A stretch of DNA of 64,000 bases from Imperialibacter sp. EC-SDR9. GTDB taxonomy: Bacteria; Bacteroidota; Bacteroidia; Cytophagales; Cyclobacteriaceae. Shown here piece after piece: positions 51,819 to 59,700 of the stretch. Location: the NCBI RefSeq assembly GCF_902498805.1, contig NZ_LR701578.1, forward strand, positions 62,001 through 126,000, read 5' to 3'. Position 1 is the first letter of the stretch, and each line of letters opens with the position of its first letter. A model generated the notes under the pieces. That model worked only from the letters and a program-made list of their open reading frames with translations. It had not been told where the DNA came from and made no database searches. The translations under genes were made by a program, and so were the position numbers.

Positions 51819-52226
51819 TTACAGGTAAAAATATTCGACAGGTTCAGGTTGACGGGTAACCCGGAGAATTTCCATTTCAGCTGATTTCCCCTGTATTTGC
51901 CAGGACACTACATGACCAACCTGCCTTCCCAGCAGAGCAGTGCCAATAGAGGAAAACACAGCTATCTTTCGCTCCAGCTCGTTCGATTCGTTTGGATACG
52001 TAAGTTTAAGTTCGATTTGCCGTCCCGCACCAATCTCTTTTAAAAGCACAATACTGTTCATCGTGACGATACCCTCCGGGATTTGTGATGGCTCAACCAG
52101 CTCAGCCTCCATCAAATCTATCAGGAAGCGTTCCACCACCTCTGGCTTTTTTGCACGGTACAGTGCGTAGTACCTGTGAGACATCAATCGTTCGTAATCA
52201 CTGATCGTTACAATTCTCTTTTCCAT
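51819..52226 (-). CDS. GreA/GreB C-terminal-domain (Rnk-like) protein
   Basis: 135 residues from ATG at 52226 (MEKRIVTISDYERLMSHRYY). The C-terminal half has the Gre FKBP-like domain (IVTMNSIVLLKEIGAGRQIE, ERKIAVFSSIGTALLGRQVG, VSWQIQGKSAEMEILRVTRQ). The short N-terminal coiled part resembles Rnk, a nucleoside-diphosphate-kinase regulator that binds RNA polymerase, rather than a full transcript-cleavage factor. It has a sigma-54-like promoter 26-42 bases upstream and the four-helix-bundle gene behind it. Confidence 0.8.
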   Translation of the reverse strand: MEKRIVTISDYERLMSHRYYALYRAKKPEVVERFLIDLMEAELVEPSQIPEGIVTMNSIVLLKEIGAGRQIELKLTYPNESNELERKIAVFSSIGTALLGRQVGHVVSWQIQGKSAEMEILRVTRQPEPVEYFYL

Positions 52227-52251
52227 AATTTCAATATATTGACGATGTATC

Positions 52252-52268
52252 ATGCACGAAGCGTGCCA
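52252..52268 (-). promoter_or_regulatory. Sigma-54-type (-24/-12) promoter candidate for the Gre/Rnk-like gene
   Basis: The minus strand reads TGGCACGCTTCGTGCAT. It fits TGGCACG-N4-TTGCW with one mismatch, and the GG and GC are exactly 10 bases apart. Transcription would begin near 52242, 16 bases before the ATG. The same bases also form a GCACG-CTT-CGTGC inverted repeat, so a plain operator is an alternative. An NtrC-type activator gene lies 1.3 kb away. A perfect palindrome GGAAT-T-ATTCC at 52340-52350 could be an activator site. Confidence 0.5.
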
Positions 52269-52424
52269 CGATAAAACCCCCTTTATTCTACCGTAGTGTA
52301 GTTTCAATATCTTGATGGTGAGCAAAAAATACCCACTGGGGAATTATTCCTCGCTTCAAATACGTGTTTCCAACAGAAGGACGGGTAAATTGTGGCGAAG
52401 TATTTCTAGCTTTGAGCAGAACCT

Positions 52425-53540
52425 ATGAATGAGCAATCGACAGATTTTCAGCTGAAAGAACGGGTAAAGGAATTGAACTGCCTTTATGAGCTTTCCAGAA
52501 TTGCCTGGGAGCAGCACAACGACCTGAAGGCCATACTCACAAAAACATTGCAGATTTTGCCGGAGGCCATGCAGTATCCCCAGCTTGCTGAGGTTCAAAT
52601 CAAGGTGAATAAGAAAACCTACGCAACGTCCCGCTTCGGAGCGTGCAGGTGGCATTTGTCGTCGCCCCTGAAAGTGGGGGATGCCGATTATGGCGTTATC
52701 AAGGTCGGCTACAGGGAAGGCGAAGGACTCACCGACAAACACTCCGCTTTTTTGCCGGAGGAAGAAAACCTGCTCAAGATTGTGGCCAGTGAGCTTTTGT
52801 CGTTTATCCGCAGGGCGGCGGCGGAGGAGGATAAACAAAGGCTAAAAACGCACCTGCAGCATGCCGAGCGACTGGCATTTGTAGGCGAGCTCACAGCAGG
52901 CATCGCACACGAGATGAACGAACCACTTGGTAAAATACTCGGCTTCGCTCAGTTGCTTAAAAAAGGAGGGGAGCTGAACTTTCAGCAGCAGCAAGACCTT
53001 GAGCGAATCATCAAGGCATCGTTGTATACCCGTGAGATAATAAAGAAGCTGATGATTTTCTCCCGGCAAATGCCCCAGCAAATCGTGGAGGTCAATCTCA
53101 ACACCACCATCGCCAACACACTGTACTTCATTGATGTTCGCTTTCAGGAGCGGGGCATCAATATTATCCAGCGGCTGGATCCGAACCTCCCCTTGATTGA
53201 GGCAGACCCTGTGCAGATGAGCCAGGTACTTGTAAACCTCATCACCAATGCCGTGCATGCCACCTCTGGTGAGGGGAAGATAACCGTAAGCACAAGCCAC
53301 AAAGCAAAAAATATACTTCTGGAAGTAAAAGATAGCGGCACAGGAATGCCAGCTTCGGTAATGAAACGGATATTTGAACCGTTTTTCACCACAAAACCTC
53401 TGGGGCACGGCACGGGGCTTGGGCTGTCGGTAGTGCAGGGCATCATCGATTCGCACGGCGGCAGCATTCGGGTATCAAGCACCAAAGGAAAGGGCTCGAA
53501 GTTTGAAATCAGCTTACCCATCAAACAGGCGGCGCAATGA
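52425..53540 (+). CDS. Soluble sensor histidine kinase
   Basis: 371 residues, no membrane segment. The N-terminal about 130 residues form a GAF-like sensory domain (LYELSRIAWEQHNDLKAILT). The dimerisation box has His162 in GIAHEMNEPLG; the ATPase domain has Asn275 (LITNAVHAT), Asp303 (VKDSGTGMP) and GHGTGLGLSVVQGI. It should phosphorylate the NtrC-type regulator encoded by the next gene, with which it overlaps by ATGA. The signal is presumably cytoplasmic or delivered by a partner, perhaps the nearby four-helix-bundle protein. Confidence 0.92.
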   Translation: MNEQSTDFQLKERVKELNCLYELSRIAWEQHNDLKAILTKTLQILPEAMQYPQLAEVQIKVNKKTYATSRFGACRWHLSSPLKVGDADYGVIKVGYREGEGLTDKHSAFLPEEENLLKIVASELLSFIRRAAAEEDKQRLKTHLQHAERLAFVGELTAGIAHEMNEPLGKILGFAQLLKKGGELNFQQQQDLERIIKASLYTREIIKKLMIFSRQMPQQIVEVNLNTTIANTLYFIDVRFQERGINIIQRLDPNLPLIEADPVQMSQVLVNLITNAVHATSGEGKITVSTSHKAKNILLEVKDSGTGMPASVMKRIFEPFFTTKPLGHGTGLGLSVVQGIIDSHGGSIRVSSTKGKGSKFEISLPIKQAAQ

Positions 53541-54868
53541 AAAAAGAAAACTCTCCAGCCCATGAGGTGCTGATTGTGGATGACTCGCCCGAAACGGTGG
53601 AGCTGATCAGGCGCAATCTCGAATCTGTAGGCTACCATGTGTTCGCTGCAAGCAATGTACAGTCGGCCATCAAGCTTCTGGAAACAATCAGCATAGACCT
53701 GCTGATTACCGACCTGAAAATGCCCGGCGAAAGCGGGCTTACACTGGTGCGTCATGTTTCTGAAAACTTCAAGGGGGTGGCCATTCTTGTCATCACCGGG
53801 TTTCCATCCATCCAGGGTGCCGTAGAGTCCATCAAAATAGGGGCAGAAGAATACCTTGTGAAGTCTTTTACCGATGAGGAGCTTTTTCAGGCGGTGAAAA
53901 ATGCCCTCAAAAAAACGAGCCATAAGAAAAAGTCAGGGAAGGAGTTATCACCGCAAACCTTTGGGATCGTTGGTGCCTCAGAGGGCATGGTGCAGGTCTT
54001 TGATACCATCACCAAGGCCAGGGCCACACAAGCCACGGTGCTCATTCAGGGGGAAAGCGGAACAGGCAAAGAACTTGTGGCCAGGGCGCTGCACTATGGC
54101 GGAAATGATTCTAAGGCACCTTTTGTGCCCGTGAATTGCGGTGGCATTCCCGACAATTTGCTGGAAAGTGAGCTCTTCGGATATGTGAAGGGAGCCTTTA
54201 CCGGAGCCAATGAAACCCGGCCGGGTTTTTTCCAGACAGCCGACAAGGGAACCATCTTCCTGGACGAGATCAGCAACACCAGCCTTGCGATGCAGGCTAA
54301 GCTGCTGCGGGTGTTGCAGGAGAAAGAGTTCTATATGGTGGGCGCTAAAAAATCGCTGAAGGTGAATCTGCGTGTGGTGGCAGCTACCAACGTGGATCTT
54401 ATGCAGCTGATTAAAAAGGGGCTGTTCAGAGAAGACCTTTACTACCGGCTCAACATCATTACCATCGATTTGCCTCCACTCCGGGAGCGGGGTGCCGACA
54501 TATTGCAGCTGGCTGAGTTTTTCCTGACCAAATACGTAAAGGAGCTCGGAAAATCAGCTATGCACTTTACGCCCAAAGCCAGCAGGGCGCTTCAGGGTTA
54601 TGCATGGCCGGGCAATGTGCGTGAGCTGCAAAACCTGATGCACCGCCTGGTTATCCTGGCCGACGAGTCAACCATCGATGTGCCGGACCTACCGGAGGCC
54701 TTCCGGTTTTCAGCCTCACAGTCAGGCACTCTTGACAGGACACTGGACGACATGGTGAAGGGATATATAGCGGATGTGCTCGCTGCCAATCAAAATAATG
54801 TATCGCTCACCGCTAGGGTGCTTGGTATTGACAGGAAAACACTTCGGGAAAAGATGAAGAAAGCGTAA
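53537..54868 (+). CDS. Sigma-54-dependent response regulator (NtrC family)
   Basis: 443 residues: receiver domain (about 10-125, Asp59 in ITDLKMPG, Lys109), AAA+ domain (about 145-375, Walker A GESGTGKE with Lys178, GAFTGA at 219-224, GTIFLDEI) and a Fis-type helix-turn-helix at the end (VSLTARVLGIDRKTLREKMK). GAFTGA contacts sigma-54, so it activates -24/-12 promoters when phosphorylated. The divergent Gre/Rnk-like gene has such a promoter motif. Forms an operon with the kinase. Confidence 0.94.
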   Translation: MKKENSPAHEVLIVDDSPETVELIRRNLESVGYHVFAASNVQSAIKLLETISIDLLITDLKMPGESGLTLVRHVSENFKGVAILVITGFPSIQGAVESIKIGAEEYLVKSFTDEELFQAVKNALKKTSHKKKSGKELSPQTFGIVGASEGMVQVFDTITKARATQATVLIQGESGTGKELVARALHYGGNDSKAPFVPVNCGGIPDNLLESELFGYVKGAFTGANETRPGFFQTADKGTIFLDEISNTSLAMQAKLLRVLQEKEFYMVGAKKSLKVNLRVVAATNVDLMQLIKKGLFREDLYYRLNIITIDLPPLRERGADILQLAEFFLTKYVKELGKSAMHFTPKASRALQGYAWPGNVRELQNLMHRLVILADESTIDVPDLPEAFRFSASQSGTLDRTLDDMVKGYIADVLAANQNNVSLTARVLGIDRKTLREKMKKA

Positions 54869-54970
54869 GCAGCAGAAGCTTAGCCCCTGCTGATCGGAGC
54901 GACAAGACCCACAATCCAGTCGGCGCTTGTTGCCTGTTCCGCCCACCGGTGACTTCGGAAATTTGTTCGA

Positions 54971-55075
54971 ATTAAAGAGGTTACTCTGTGCTTCAGGACA
55001 GAGTAACCTCTTTAATGGGCCTCAAGGGTCGGCCACTGATCTGCTCGGATTGTATATGCCTTACCTACGGCACTC
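54971..55075. repeat. Direct repeat with 19-bp hairpin, left of the PIN/HTH module
   Basis: ATTAAAGAGGTTACTCTGT pairs perfectly with its complement across a GCTTCAGG loop (54971-55016); the following 59 bases, to the CGGCACTC, are shared with the copy at 56289-56393. About eight mismatches in 105 bases were counted by eye. It lies between the NtrC-type regulator gene and the 3' end of the toxin gene. There is no T-run after the stem. Confidence 0.88.
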
Positions 55076-55156
55076 TTGCACTGTGCAACTCTGCTACAAA
55101 CTCTGCCACTGGTGGAAACATGCCAATCAGGAATCCCCGGAGATATTCCCTGTGGA

Positions 55157-55735
55157 TTATGCGAGGTGCCTGTCCAATTCATCAGCCGTCTGAACAAGCT
55201 TATTCCGCCGCAAAATATGCAGATATTGCTGCTCATCGTACGGAGGCTTATTCTTCGTAAGCACCATCTCCCGAAAAGCCTCACAACACCTCTCTGGAGA
55301 TAGGTCTATCATATCGGCAATGAAGGTATCCGGATCAACGGCAACTAGTCCCACCGATTCTAAGTATTCGTTTGGGAAGTCCCTCAGGTTGTATGGGACA
55401 ATCACATTAGCGTTGCATTTGATAGCTGCTGCTACCACGTGACGGTCGTTTTCATCAGGAAGTTTTATCGAGGGGATAATGGCTCCGTATCTTTCTACAA
55501 GCGCATGAGGGCAGGCTTTATTAATAAGTTTGACCTGCCGACTAATTTGCTCTGGCGATAAATTCAAATTTCTCTTTTGAAAAATGTCAGTAAACTCTTC
55601 CAGTAGCTTTCCACTCCATTTTGGCGTGTATAAGTCGTAGAGCGACAGCCAAATCAGATAGTCACGGATAACTACTGGAAACAGTACATTGGCATCGAGC
55701 ACTGCCGTAAAGTGCGCACTGTTAATCAGCTTCAT
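55157..55735 (-). CDS. PIN-domain toxin of a toxin-antitoxin pair
   Basis: 192 residues with the PIN order of acidic residues: Asp14 in AVLDANVL, Glu46/47 in LEEFTDIF, DENDRHVVAAAI near 109 and a further Asp in YNLRDFPNEYL. This matches the COG1569-like PIN toxins that cut RNA. Its start overlaps the antitoxin gene by 14 bases. The C-terminus (YDEQQYLHILRRNKLVQTAD) is helical. Flanked with its partner by direct repeats. Confidence 0.87.
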   Translation of the reverse strand: MKLINSAHFTAVLDANVLFPVVIRDYLIWLSLYDLYTPKWSGKLLEEFTDIFQKRNLNLSPEQISRQVKLINKACPHALVERYGAIIPSIKLPDENDRHVVAAAIKCNANVIVPYNLRDFPNEYLESVGLVAVDPDTFIADMIDLSPERCCEAFREMVLTKNKPPYDEQQYLHILRRNKLVQTADELDRHLA

Positions 55736-56186
55736 ACAAACCCAACCCCTCTGAATCTCTCATCAACTCGATTAAAGCCTCTTTTCTCTCTTTAATCATA
55801 TTCTTCTTGAACTTGATAAGGTCTTCAAACTGCACTCTTCTGTGGCGGCCAACCATTTCTGCCTTCAGTTTGCCCTGGTCTATCAGTTTAGTAACATGAG
55901 GTCTTGAACAGTTTAGAAACTCCGCAGCCTTCTGTGTTGTAAAGGCAGTGCCCACGGGAACGATTGAAACTGCATTCCCATCCCGGTAATTCCTTAGAAT
56001 CTCAGCCAGCATCTTCAGCACCTTCAATGGAATCTGAATAGGCTCTCCAGTTTCCAGAATGGAAATCTCCGGCGTATTCTCAGGATGATCGATTTCATCA
56101 ATGGCCGCAATTAACTTTTGAAATCCTTCATTAGCTATTTGTCTCTCCTGATGGGTGGGCGGACTGTTTAGTTGCGTGTCAGACAT
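55722..56186 (-). CDS. Excisionase-type helix-turn-helix protein, partner antitoxin
   Basis: 154 residues. The N-terminal half (FQKLIAAIDEIDHPENTPEI) is acidic and helical; residues about 80-135 are a MerR/excisionase-like HTH: FTTQKAAEFLNCSRPHVTKL followed by GKLKAEMVGRHRRVQFEDLI. Proteins of this layout precede PIN toxins and act as antitoxin and repressor. The tandem TAAACGAAA boxes before its start would suit autoregulation. Overlaps the toxin by 14 bases. Confidence 0.85.
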   Translation of the reverse strand: MSDTQLNSPPTHQERQIANEGFQKLIAAIDEIDHPENTPEISILETGEPIQIPLKVLKMLAEILRNYRDGNAVSIVPVGTAFTTQKAAEFLNCSRPHVTKLIDQGKLKAEMVGRHRRVQFEDLIKFKKNMIKERKEALIELMRDSEGLGLYEAD

Positions 56187-56214
56187 ATTGCTTGTTGGTT
56201 TACTACTGTAAATA

Positions 56215-56232
56215 TAAACGAAATAAACGAAA
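56215..56232. promoter_or_regulatory. Two tandem TAAACGAAA boxes before the PIN/HTH module
   Basis: TAAACGAAA is repeated exactly, back to back, 29-46 bases upstream of the antitoxin ATG; the minus strand just after them reads TATATTTA, close to the TAnnTTTG promoter element. The spacing of 9 bases would place binding sites nearly one helical turn apart. A candidate operator for the HTH antitoxin. Confidence 0.4.
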
Positions 56233-56287
56233 CCTTAGTTGCATATTTCGAATAATCGGTATGAACCTTGACCCTGCACCCGTCGGA

Positions 56288-56393
56288 GATTAAAGAGGTT
56301 ACTCTATGCTTCAGGACAGAGTAACCTCTTTAATCAGCCTCGAGGGTAGGCCACTGATTTGCTCGGACTGTATATGCCGTACCTACGGCACTC
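56288..56393. repeat. Direct repeat with long hairpin, right of the PIN/HTH module
   Basis: The second copy of the element at 54971. The hairpin (56288-56335) has a 20-base arm with one A-C mismatch and the same GCTTCAGG loop. Shared downstream words include GCCACTGAT and TGCTCGGA. It is in the same orientation as the first copy. Confidence 0.88.
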
Positions 56394-56545
56394 GCAGGAG
56401 ATTGGCATAGGCTCGGGTTTACCGCTGTTCCGTCCCTACGGGACTCTTGCTCTGTGTCCCTCCTTTGTCCGCCGAAGCCTCTGGCGCAGGTGGTCTTTCC
56501 CCGCCGAAGCCTTTGGCGTAGGAGGATTTCCTCTGCGGTAAACTC
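56375..56545. repeat. Palindrome-rich dispersed repeat, copy 3
   Basis: TGCCGTACCTACGGCACTCG, CCGTCCCTACGGGACTC, two GCCGAAGCC units (one as GCCTCTGGCG) and CTCTGCGGTAAACT. It is close to copy 2 at 50871-51046. It overlaps the end of the hairpin direct repeat, showing that the hairpin is a further unit of the same composite repeat. Confidence 0.8.
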
Positions 56546-56719
56546 TTCCTCACATTAGCATAAAAGCAATGAATCTCCTATGCCCATTTTCAGTATGGCA
56601 ATTGAGATTTTAGCCTTTCATCACTTCACCAGCAATGAAAAAATCAATTATGGCAGTTATTTATTAGTTGAAATAATCAGATTGATTATATTGAGAGACC
56701 AACCTACCTTTTTTCAATT

Positions 56720-59700
56720 ATGATCATTAGAGCTATTGTTTGCTCCATTCTTCTTACATCCTGTATTTCATTTTCCTCTCTTTGTCAGGTAATCGATGAC
56801 TTTTCGGATGGGGATTTGACTACAAATCCAACCTGGTCGGGAAATACTGAATATTTTACTTTCAATGCTGGTGAAAGTAAACTGCGAAGTCAAGGGCCCG
56901 ACATTGAAACCTCTTATTTCATCAGCACACCCAATCAGTTTATCAAATGGACAACCTGGGAGTTCAGCGTAAAACTTTCCGTGTCGCCAAGCAATACCAA
57001 CAACATGAGGATTTACTTGGCGGCCGATCAGGAGAATCTTACAACTGGTTTAAATGGCTATTTCATAAGAATTGGTGAAAGTGGTTCAAATGACGGAGTG
57101 GATCTTTACAGGCAAAATGGCACAAATACATCTAGAATCATGCACTCCTTCGATGCGGCAATGGCCAGCGGGGGAAACGCCAGAATACGTGTAACGAGAG
57201 ATGACGTTGGAAACTGGACATTAGCCGCCGACCTTACTGGGGGAAATAATTTTATCCAAGATGGAGCATCAGTGTTCGACGACACATTTACGTCGGCATC
57301 AAAATTTGGAATTGTGGTGAATCAAACTTCGTCTAACAAAAATAACTACTATTTCGGCTCTCTGAGCGTCACAGCTAACCTAATCGTAGAAAGTGTCGAA
57401 GCCATTTCTAAAAACACCGTCAAGGTGCATTTCAATCAAGCAGTGACTGAAGCCACAGGTAGCGAAACATCTAACTACATAATCGACAACGGCATTACAG
57501 TAAATTCAGCAACCCGCTCAGGTGGCAACAGTTCTGTGGTCGAACTAACGGTCAGTGACCTAACAACTGACGATTACTTGCTGACCGTGTCAAATCTGAT
57601 AAAAGAACAAACTGGAACCCTTCAAGAAACCGTTGAACCCATTGCCTTCTCCTACACCCAACTCGCCCTTTCAGAAATCATTACACCCTCCTCCACCGAA
57701 CTAAAGCTTATCTTCAACGACGAGCTCGATGAAGCGGCCGCCGAAAACGTGTCGAACTACACTATTAACGGAGGCATCGGCACACCTACCGGCGCTGTTT
57801 TGAATCCTTCGAATGCAAAAGAAGTTTTGCTCACACTCGGGACAGGCCTGGGCGAGCAGGACTATCAACTAGCCTTGCCCAATGGCCTGCCCAACGCTTC
57901 TGGCAACAGCCAGATCGATCCGGGAGCAGCCTACGAATTTGATTTTGTCGTTCCCCTCATTGCTGAATCGGTGGAAGTGGTGTCAAAAAATCAATTGATC
58001 ATCAGCTTCAATAAAGCCGTGGCAGTTGGGCCTGCTGAAACACCTGAAAATTACACAATCAACAACAGCATCGGGGCGCCCTCCTCGGCAGCTATCGGCA
58101 CCGGGCCGAATGAAGTGATACTCACGCTGGGTACAGGTCTGCTCAATGATAGCTACGAAATCTCCATCAGCAACCTGACGGATGAGGCCTCGACCCCCCT
58201 TTCGCCAAACCCAACCGTGCTTCCTTTTTCTTACCTGCCTTTGACGATTACAGCGGTGATCGTAACTGGCGAAAATGGCTTGCAGGTCACGTTCAATCAG
58301 TCTGTTGACCCCGGCTCGGCAACACTCACCTCCAACTATTCGCTGAATGACGGTTTTGGCAATCCGCAAACCGCCAGTGTTTCTGAAGCAGACGATAAAG
58401 TTGTTACCCTTACTTTCGCTGAAGACTTCTTCAATTTCACGTATGACCTCACTGTCAATGAGGTCTCTAACCAGGCTGGCAATGCCCTGGCCGAAAACCT
58501 TGTCGAAGCTGTGGCAGTGTCGAAACCAACCCCAGCTAGCGCACTCATCATCACCGAAATTTTCGCCGACCCCAACCCAAAAGGCGCCATCCCTGAGTCA
58601 CCAGTCCTGCCCACCGCCTCAGGTGCTGAGTTTGTGGAAATTTACAATCCGGGTACCCACTCTATCAACCTAAATAGCTTCAACCTGACAGGTGGATCTA
58701 TTGGGAATTACCCCCTGGCTGGTGGTGCCTACCTGGCCCTGATGCCGACTACTTATTTTGCAGATTACGAGGGTATTGCCAATGCGATTACCGTTACTAG
58801 CTGGAACATCCTCACAAATACTGGAGAGGTTATCATACTAAAAGACCAGCTTGGAAATACGATTGACGAGGTAACTTTTAGCAGTAGCTGGAACGACGAC
58901 AGCGAAAAGGACGGCGGATGGTCTCTCGAAAAAATCAACCCACAACCGGCCTGCGAAAGCGGCGCCAACTGGCGTACGTCGGTTGATGAAAAAGGAGCCA
59001 CGCCCGGTGCACAAAACTCTGTTTTTGATGATGCGCCTGACACCACCGCCCCCACTGTTGCAGAAGTAGAAATTGTCGATGAACAAACCATCGCTATTCA
59101 TTTCAGCGAGAAAATGGACACTGACCTGACTGGCATCGCTGCCAGCCTCAATGGCCAAGATGTCGCTAGTTTCTCTTTTGCTGACAACCAAACCCTTTCC
59201 ATTGTGCTAACCACTCCTTTGATCTCCGAAGCTGACTATTCCCTGGAGCTATCCGGACTGAGCGACTGTGCGGGCAACCCAATGGCCAACGGGTCTATTG
59301 ACTTTTACTATGACACCAAGCCTCCGGTTCCAGTGCAAGTGGTGCTTCGCTCATTTAGCAGCTTATTGCTCCGGTTCGACGAGCCTTTGAAAGAAACAGA
59401 CGCAGAGAAAGAGGAGAACTATAAAATAGTCGACCTGAATATTGCTCCTACGAAAGCCAATCTCCTGACAGAGTCCGCTCAGTCAGTCCTTCTAGAGTTT
59501 GAAGAGCCTTTTGCTCTCGGTGCCTCTTATGAAATTGAGTTGAGCAACCTGAAAGACACACTGGAGAATGCGATGGGAACTCCCGTCACCCTGGCCTTTT
59601 CCGTGTTGCAGCACATCGATTCGGTATGGGTGGAAGGAGCCAATTTCCTGTCGGTCAGTTTCAATAAGGTGCCTGAGAACACGTCAATGACATCGGCTGA

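Larger units (their letters stand above)
56187..56719. other. 533-bp gap between the antitoxin and the large surface protein
   Basis: It holds the tandem 9-mers (56215), the right direct-repeat hairpin (56288), the palindrome-rich repeat copy 3 (56375) and about 170 bases of AT-rich sequence before the large ORF, which should hold its promoter. No gene is supported here. Confidence 0.7.

Noticed and set aside
53144-53923. 259-codon open frame on the minus strand
   Set aside because: Antisense to the histidine kinase and NtrC-type regulator, both with full motif sets.
54971-56393. Integron-cassette idea for the flanking hairpins (attC-like sites)
   Set aside because: No integrase gene is visible, the stems are nearly perfect without the usual extrahelical bases, and the core GTTRRRY sites could not be placed convincingly.
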